Assembly: GCA_022560025.1 (NCBI GenBank)
Contig: JAFISE010000094.1
Span: 62,001-126,000, forward strand
Source: Stagonosporopsis chrysanthemi
Lineage: Eukaryota > Ascomycota > Dothideomycetes > Pleosporales > Didymellaceae
Direction: 5' to 3'
Length of the DNA: 64,000 bases
Part shown: positions 58,637 to 64,000 of the stretch, in pieces
Layout: each line of letters starts with the position of its first letter
Position numbering within the stretch: position 1 is the first letter of the stretch
Made by a program: the position numbers and the translations under genes
Notes under the pieces: model-generated
The model's input: only the letters and a program-made list of their open reading frames with translations
Database searches by the model: none
What the model was told of the DNA's origin: nothing

Positions 58637-59522
58637 CTACTTGTCAGCCATCTCGTCGTCCACCCAATCCCGCCACGCCTTCCACTCCTCATAGTCTAGC
58701 GCCGCCTTCTCCCCCTGGTACCTGATGACCTTCAACCCGACCTTTTCCCAGTCGTCCTTCTTGCCGCTCCACCCTGCCTTGCGCATCAAGCTTACCAGCG
58801 CCTCTTCCTTGGTCCAACCCTGCTCACGCGCCACATCGGGCAGATACGTAGCGCCATAGCGGCGCCCATGGTAGGTAAACGAGATGCGCAGACCATGTAC
58901 GCCGATGTCCCAGGCGAGTGGGTCGTCGTTGGGGGTTGGTTCGAAGTTTGTGAGGAGGGTGACGGCAGCCTGGAGGGAGGGCAGTTCGCGCGCAGTAATG
59001 GGCGAGAAGCGGCCGTCGTCGAAGGCGCTGTGGGGGTGTTAGTGCTGTGATCGAGTTGTCAGTCAGGCATGTAAGAGCTTACCTGGTAAGCGCGTAGCTG
59101 CCTAGCCCTTCTTCGAGGTCGAGAGACTCGAATGTCCCGATGCAGCCTCGCAGTCGCTTGTCGCCGCTGCGCGAAAGTGTGTTCCATGTCACAAAGAGCG
59201 GGTATTCGCCCTGCAAGCTCTCTTCCTCCTGCAACGCACTGCCGAGCGACGTCATACTTGTCCCTGCGCTGCTGGCGGAGCTGGTGCCGCTGGGTGTAGA
59301 TGCTGCACTGGATGGACTGCCATCTGATGGGGAGAGGAGGCGCGATACAGCAGCGGGTTTCGCGGGGGCATCGGTGTCTGCTGTGATCGAGTCGGTGGTT
59401 GTGGCTGCGGTGCTGTACTTCTTCCAGAGCGCTTCGACTTGGCGGAGAGAGAGGGTAGGGCGCTTTTCGAGCGAGGCCGCAAGGCTTTCGAAGCAGTAGG
59501 CGCAGTGGGCGTCAGTTGCCAT
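58637..59522 (-). CDS. AMMECR1-family protein
   Basis: Exons 59522-59083 and 59027-58637 (intron GTAAGC...ACAG) encode 276 residues. The AMMECR1 domain is clear: HCAYCFESLAASLEKRP, YPLFVTWN, RLRGCIGTFESLDLEEGL, SAFDDGRFSPITARELPSL, VTLLTNFEP, DIGVHGLRISF, YGATYLPDVAREQGWTKEEA, and a C-terminal VGLKVIRYQGEK. RGCIGT is the family hallmark. The fungal protein has an Ala/Ser/Thr-rich insert (about residues 35-85) between the first helix and the core. AMMECR1 is conserved from archaea to humans; its biochemical role is not settled. The minus-strand frame immediately downstream (58187-58634) looks coding-like but is out of frame with this gene. Confidence 0.93.
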
Positions 59523-60525
59523 ATTGCTTATTGGGGCTCGGCTTTCGCGGATGGTCGTAGTTGCGACTCGGACAAGAGAAGGACACGGTGCAGATGTCGA
59601 AGTGGGTAGGATATTGCGAGGAGAAAAAGACTCGAGTTTTGAGCGCTGCAAAGCTTCCAAAAGAGCCAACGTGCGCCTGCTAAGCAGATCAAGGCAGGGC
59701 AGTACAGGCGAGGTACCGGGAGGCTTCGGCTGTATTTCCTGCAGACTCTCCGCGATAAGCGGTACAAGAGCGTAAGATCACTTGTCGAAATCTTGAGGTA
59801 TGTTTGGAGCTCTTGTATCGCCGGCGGAGAGTGAGGTGAGCGAGTGTGGTGTTGTTGGAGTGGACGGAGCGTGTACCCCGCTGGTTGGTGTAGCTCCACA
59901 TGCGTGGAGGGGCGGCTATCTGCACGACGTCACCTGAGTGGAAAGTAATACCAAGACTCGCACCTGAAACTGAATGTATTGATCTATATGCATCAAATGG
60001 AATGCGAAGGAATAGATGAAAGAAGGACGTTGCTGGATGTTCAACTTTCGGCAGCTGTCCACAGCTGGACATCTCAAACCAAAATAGCTGTCGTTAGTAG
60101 ATGGTTTGTAACCCCAACTTCATGCACACTCGCCCTACGGAGGAAAGGACGGCGTGTTTGGTAATGTTGGGGTGTTTGATCTTGGCACGAAGATATTCCT
60201 TCAGCAGGTCGAGCATAGAAGAGCTCTGTTGCTGTACACACTAATGCCGGTCGTCTCGAGGTGTGACCCTCCTCTCCCCAAATCACTTACTGGAAACAAA
60301 CAAAAAGAATGCTCGCATGAATCACTTGGCGCAGATGATCGGGACCGATCATGACTTTTCGACTTTTTCATTGCCGGATCTCAGTGCCTATGGTGTGGAA
60401 TCCACGTCCACCCGTCTGGGGCTCGTTGCCGCCAGAGAAAGTCCGAATGCCATTGACGCCGACCAGATGTCTCATGAGGAATCGATAACCGCCCTGTGTC
60501 TCGCTCGTTCGTGATCGTTCGTCGC
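59523..60525. other. Intergenic, 1 kb
   Basis: AMMECR1 promoter side and the eL29 3' flank. No gene, RNA or repeat supported. Confidence 0.45.
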
Positions 60526-60954
60526 TTAAGCAGCATCGCGCTTGCCCTCCTTGACCTCCTTCTGCGTGGGAGTTAGCTGGCCGTGTCCAACGCAGGCTGT
60601 GGGTTGTCGGAGGAACGCACCAGGGCGCGCATGGTGCCGTGCAGAGCATGCCTGTGGTTACGGCGGAACTTGGGGTCGGTGCCCTTGAGCGAAGGGTAAC
60701 GGTGAGTCTTAGGCTTCTTGATACTGTAGCGCAATCATGTCAGCCATGCCATCCTTTGTCCTGGCGCCGATATTTGTGCATATAGGGATGACGCGGTCGA
60801 TGAGTCCATTCGTGCGCGGTCGAGGCAGGAAGTGTGTGCGTACCCGTTCCTGTGGTTCTTCTTCGACTGGTTGTGCTGAGACGAGTTCTTTGACTCTGCG
60901 CAGCTGTTAGCAGGGCTCCTCGACTGCTACCGAGCCTCGCGACATACTGGCCAT
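60526..60954 (-). CDS. rpl29: 60S ribosomal protein eL29
   Basis: Exons 60954-60948 (only 7 nt), 60895-60844, 60723-60621 and 60561-60526 encode 65 residues. The joined protein reads MAKSKNSSQHNQSKKNHRNG, then IKKPKTHRYPSLKGTDPKF, RRNHRHALHGTMRALKEVKE and GKRDAA, an unmistakable eL29. It is a small basic protein at the 60S surface. The first intron splits the Lys3 codon and has a GTATGT donor, the usual intron position right after the start in fungal ribosomal genes; the second and third use GTACGC and GTGCGT. All phases close. Confidence 0.96.
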
Positions 60955-61308
60955 GGCGACTGATTTACGTGTCGATTGTCCGGGTGGATTTTGTCGATGA
61001 GCTGGGCTGCGGCGGCGACCAACAGTCGAATTCCCGTGGTGTGTTCGCTTAGGGCGCCCCGAACTTGAGCCGCGCGCCGCTAACCACTTCGGGTCCGACA
61101 GTCAATAACATCACCCTCGAGCTCGTCGTACGCGTGGTTGATCATGTATTGAAGTGCAATAGTGTTGTATCATACAATCTTTCAGCATTCGTTTTGGCTT
61201 CCCGTCATTGCCTTGCCCAAACACCCGTTCATACGCCACTCCCGAGTCTTCCCCATACCTGTAAACGCTCGCAAAGGACATGCCCGCAAGTAGAAAAGCA
61301 AGACATGT
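60955..61308. other. Intergenic, eL29 promoter side
   Basis: 354 bp between the eL29 start and the stop of the next minus-strand gene. Nothing recognised. Confidence 0.45.
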
Positions 61309-62192
61309 TTAGTTCTCCCTGGACTGTTCGTAGTCCATGGAATCCTGCCCAGCCTCCTGCTGGCGCATGCGCTCACGGATGACGTCTTGTGCCGTGGACG
61401 ATTTGCCAGGACCTGGAGTGCGATTCGTCGAGTCGCCCTCGTCATAGGTCATGCCGTCAAGTCGGGCCTGCTGCCGTTGCTGCTCTATGCTGGACGTAGT
61501 CTGCATAGTTCCTGAGCTGGTATTGTTGACGCCTGTCAACGGACTGGCGAGGCCTTGCTCCCTGAGATAACCAGGCACAGCACTCGCCTTGCTAACGGCG
61601 GGGCTCCCTAGCTGACTGAGTTGCCTGGCAGGTGTTCTGGCGCCCTCGCCGAAGCCAACAAGGGATGCCTCGTCGCTGAACCCACCCACGCTGGACGTCT
61701 CCTCAGTCTGATCCTCGCTCATCCTGTCTGGCTCGTTGGCACCTGCATCACTGCCGCTTGCCCAGGTCGTGCGACCACCTACACTACCGGTGGCAGAAGC
61801 GCTGCCGACAGTGCTCCTCTCACGGAAGATCTGTGGCTGGTTGTTCGAATCGAAGTAGCCGGGCGGAGGATTGGCGGCACTGCCTGGGCCGAGGCCTTGG
61901 GAATTGCGACCGCTCACTCCAATGCGCTCGAGACCTGCCAAGCGCGAGATGCGATCCGCTCGCTCAGCGTCAGCGGGTTGGTGGTGGTGAGGGAAGTGTC
62001 CTCGATGTCCATCTTTGATGGCGACCGTGGACAGCTCTGACATGGTCGTAGTAGCTGAATTCGGTGTGCCCCTGCTGATATCAACGCATGCATAGGGCAA
62101 AGTGTACTCGTTACTTACGGGATCTCACTAGGAGTAGCTGGATCCGATGGTGGGGGCGGCAAATTGATCAAGGTGGGCGCGTTGCTTGCCAT
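61309..62192 (-). CDS. Conserved fungal low-complexity protein, 278 aa
   Basis: Exons 62192-62119 and 62071-61309 (intron GTAAGT...GCAG). It begins MASNAPTLINLPPPPSDPAT, passes through a Ser/Thr block, then STVAIKDGHRGHFPHHHQ, ERADRISRLAGLERIGVSG, STVGSASATGSVGGRTTWAS, SSVGGFSDEASLVGFGEGAR and a Gln-rich helix (SIEQQRQQARLDGMTYDEGD), ending RERMRQQEAGQDSMDYEQ. No signal peptide or membrane segment; mostly disordered with two or three short conserved blocks. I recall orthologues in many filamentous ascomycetes but no firm function, so none is given. The splice join is supported by the IPGTPNSATTTMSELS junction, which matches the pattern of relatives. Confidence 0.82.
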
Positions 62193-64000
62193 TGTGTGAG
62201 AGTGTGTATGTCGTAAGTGAGCTTGGTGTGAGTAGGAGAAGTAAGATGGCTTGGTCCTGCTGCCGTTTGCGCTGTGAGGCAAGGACGACTGTCAGGGCGA
62301 GCAACAATGACGTCGCTGCGGGGCTGATAGGAGCGTGAGCAATACAAGCGAGCCGTGTTCTTTTGATTGAGTGGTCAGGCTGATCGTCAGGGGCAGCTTT
62401 GGATATGCACACAAGCAGTTCACAATGCGTTCGTTGGCTCAGTCAAATCAGTGGTCATGATGTGCAGCGTGAATGCGGAGGTGCACCGTCGGGTGTGGGT
62501 GCCGCAGGGTCCAGGGCCGTACTGCGGGCCATAGCTCACCATGACCCTGACCCTGACCCTGACCCTGGAGCTCACTCGATGCTTCTTGCCACATCTCGCC
62601 GCTGCGATTATCCTTCATATCGCCTTGTACATCAAGAAGAAAGCAGTTTATGACTTCAATGAAAATGTACTCCTTCCCGATGTCGCAATGCTGTTGCCGC
62701 TCTTGCGCCGTGGCTTGATGTGGTCATAACGAAGGAGTGTGGATGGCACTGCAGCACAACGAACAACGGGGAGCTCAGTCGCATATGACCTAAGTTACTG
62801 AAACTAACCTAACATCACAGTTGCTATTCGTCGACAGTCCGTTCATGCAGACACGCTACAGTACTGGCAGTATGGACAACTTCAAGTGGTTACTAATCTA
62901 AGCATCAAATTCTCTGCGAGCGGCGCAGATGGACCTAACAGCATCTTCTACTGGTTACCAATCATGGAAGGTCTGTCCTCACAGCGACTGCCTGCACGTT
63001 CCTTTGTCTGGCTCTCCATGCCGATTCCGTTGAGTAACACGACTTATGTTTGCGGGAGTCTCATCAACCCATCTGTCCACATCCAGCGAGCTTGGCTACC
63101 GCCAGATGATACACGACCTCATGTTTGGGACTCATACGCTGTCTGAAAGTAGCCAACTCTATGCCAGTGTCACCGCCAAAGAACAAATTTCCTCACTTCT
63201 TTTGCGAAGACTTTGCCACAGCTATATCACCGCTCAAATAACCACAGTTTCCATTTTTTTCACGCCCAGAACGAGGGTTGATGGTAGATGATGTTATTAC
63301 TGCGGATCGCCCGAGGTTATATTGCAGCGAGAAGATACCTATCTGCAGTTCGGTTGTGTAGGGACTCATATCGAATGCAGCGTAGTCGCGCATCCCGATC
63401 AGACGACGAGACGACGAGACGATGAGAAACCAGATCGACGTAACGGAGCAATACCGCCACCCTGATATGAGCAATGGATAGATGGCGATTGTTGAGTCCT
63501 TATACTCGGCGTGGGAAACGGTCCAATAGGAGGTATTGGGACGCGAAAGTAATGCATAAGAGATCGAAATCACATCCATTGGCGTAATTGTCGCAAACGC
63601 AAGACAGAACAAGCCCACCATCTTGTCTTGCAGAACAGATCCCCGCCGGTACGGCTCTTTTATCCGATTTATATCAAGCAGCCGACTTTCCCACCGACGT
63701 ACTTGACTTACTTGAAGAAGCCATGAACGAGGACACTGTTGGAACGTATTTGTCCTGGGTGGACGCATCAAAGACGGAAGCTCGGCCTTATTGTGTATTA
63801 CTCGACCCACGACAATAGAGCTCTACTCTATCGATGCATCGCTAATTGGCTTTGTTAGCACGTGAGGTTGTAGGGCTGTGTATACGAATTGGAAACATCA
63901 TTAGTCCGGCTCGAGTGCGTTCGATCCACGATAGAGACCCACCTATTGAATTCTACACATCACGAAAACATAACTGGTTGGTCCCTTAAAAGGGGTCAAA
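62193..64000. other. Right end, 1.8 kb without confident gene
   Basis: Includes a short CCTGAC tandem run (about 62538-62568). Two plus-strand stretches look partly coding: 63046-63240 (ELGYRQMIHDLMFG...) and 63650-63818 (DLYQAADFPTDVLDLLEEAM, ending VLLDPRQ), the latter preceded by a good TTGCAG acceptor. I could not join them into a gene. A 205-codon minus ORF (63193-63810) overlaps them and was not accepted. Confidence 0.4.

Noticed and set aside
62538..62570. CCTGAC array as interstitial telomere repeat
   Set aside because: Fungal telomere unit is CCCTAA; the unit here is CCCTGA and only about four copies.
63193..63810. 205-codon minus ORF near the right end
   Set aside because: Overlaps better coding-like plus-strand stretches; no recognisable motif.

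Overview
The window is nuclear DNA of a filamentous ascomycete (Pezizomycotina; the gene set and short-intron style suit Dothideomycetes, but the species cannot be named from sequence alone). The signs are many 41-140 nt introns with GTRNGT donors and CTRAY-type branch points, long Ser/Pro-rich fungal proteins, a divergent histone H2A/H2B pair, and fungus-specific families such as a phialide-type wall protein, a fungal rhodopsin-domain protein and fungal Sulfotransfer_4. I see no virus, bacterial operon, CRISPR array, rRNA or convincing tRNA.

Layout. 1-11.3 kb is housekeeping: a partial SQS1-like splicing factor (-), ATG4 (+), H2B (-) and H2A (+) sharing one promoter, a complex I LYR subunit (-) divergent from KGD2 (+), then a MYND-finger gene (-) broken by an in-frame TAG. 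11.3-26.9 kb is more accessory. It has two diverged copies of a ~180 bp repeat in opposite orientation (12171-12350 and 16872-17051) and two small unknown genes. It also carries a soluble sulfotransferase-like gene, a membrane-anchored arylsulfotransferase-like gene, an MFS transporter, a flavin monooxygenase and a rhodopsin-domain protein. 27-34.2 kb holds TAF1 (-), TGS1 (-, with a GC-AG intron), the Golgi protein GRASP/Grh1 (+) and a small unknown gene. 36.7-40.9 kb holds a zinc-finger protein (-) and a metallo-beta-lactamase-fold protein (+). 42.6-52.2 kb holds a PIP5-kinase gene (+) whose reading frame shifts inside a CCCACA microsatellite, the proteasome ATPase RPT3 (-) and the SWI/SNF subunit SWI1 (+). 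53.7-62.2 kb holds phiA (+), linker histone H1 (+), AMMECR1 (-), ribosomal protein eL29 (-) and a conserved low-complexity protein (-). The last 1.8 kb has no confident gene.

Functional themes. Chromatin and transcription: H2A, H2B, H1, TAF1, SWI1. RNA processing and translation: SQS1-like, TGS1, eL29. Mitochondrial metabolism: complex I LYR subunit and KGD2, head to head. Membrane traffic, autophagy and proteolysis: ATG4, GRASP, PIP5K, RPT3. Exon joins were chosen so that splice sites, phase and known family sequence all agree; where they do not, the entry says so.

No clearly new system was found. The best leads are the two broken or shifted coding frames (MYND TAG, PIP5K microsatellite), a coding-like stretch broken at an A6 run downstream of AMMECR1, the inverted dispersed repeat around two small unknown genes and the soluble sulfotransferase-like gene, and a possible RNase H relic near 55.0 kb.
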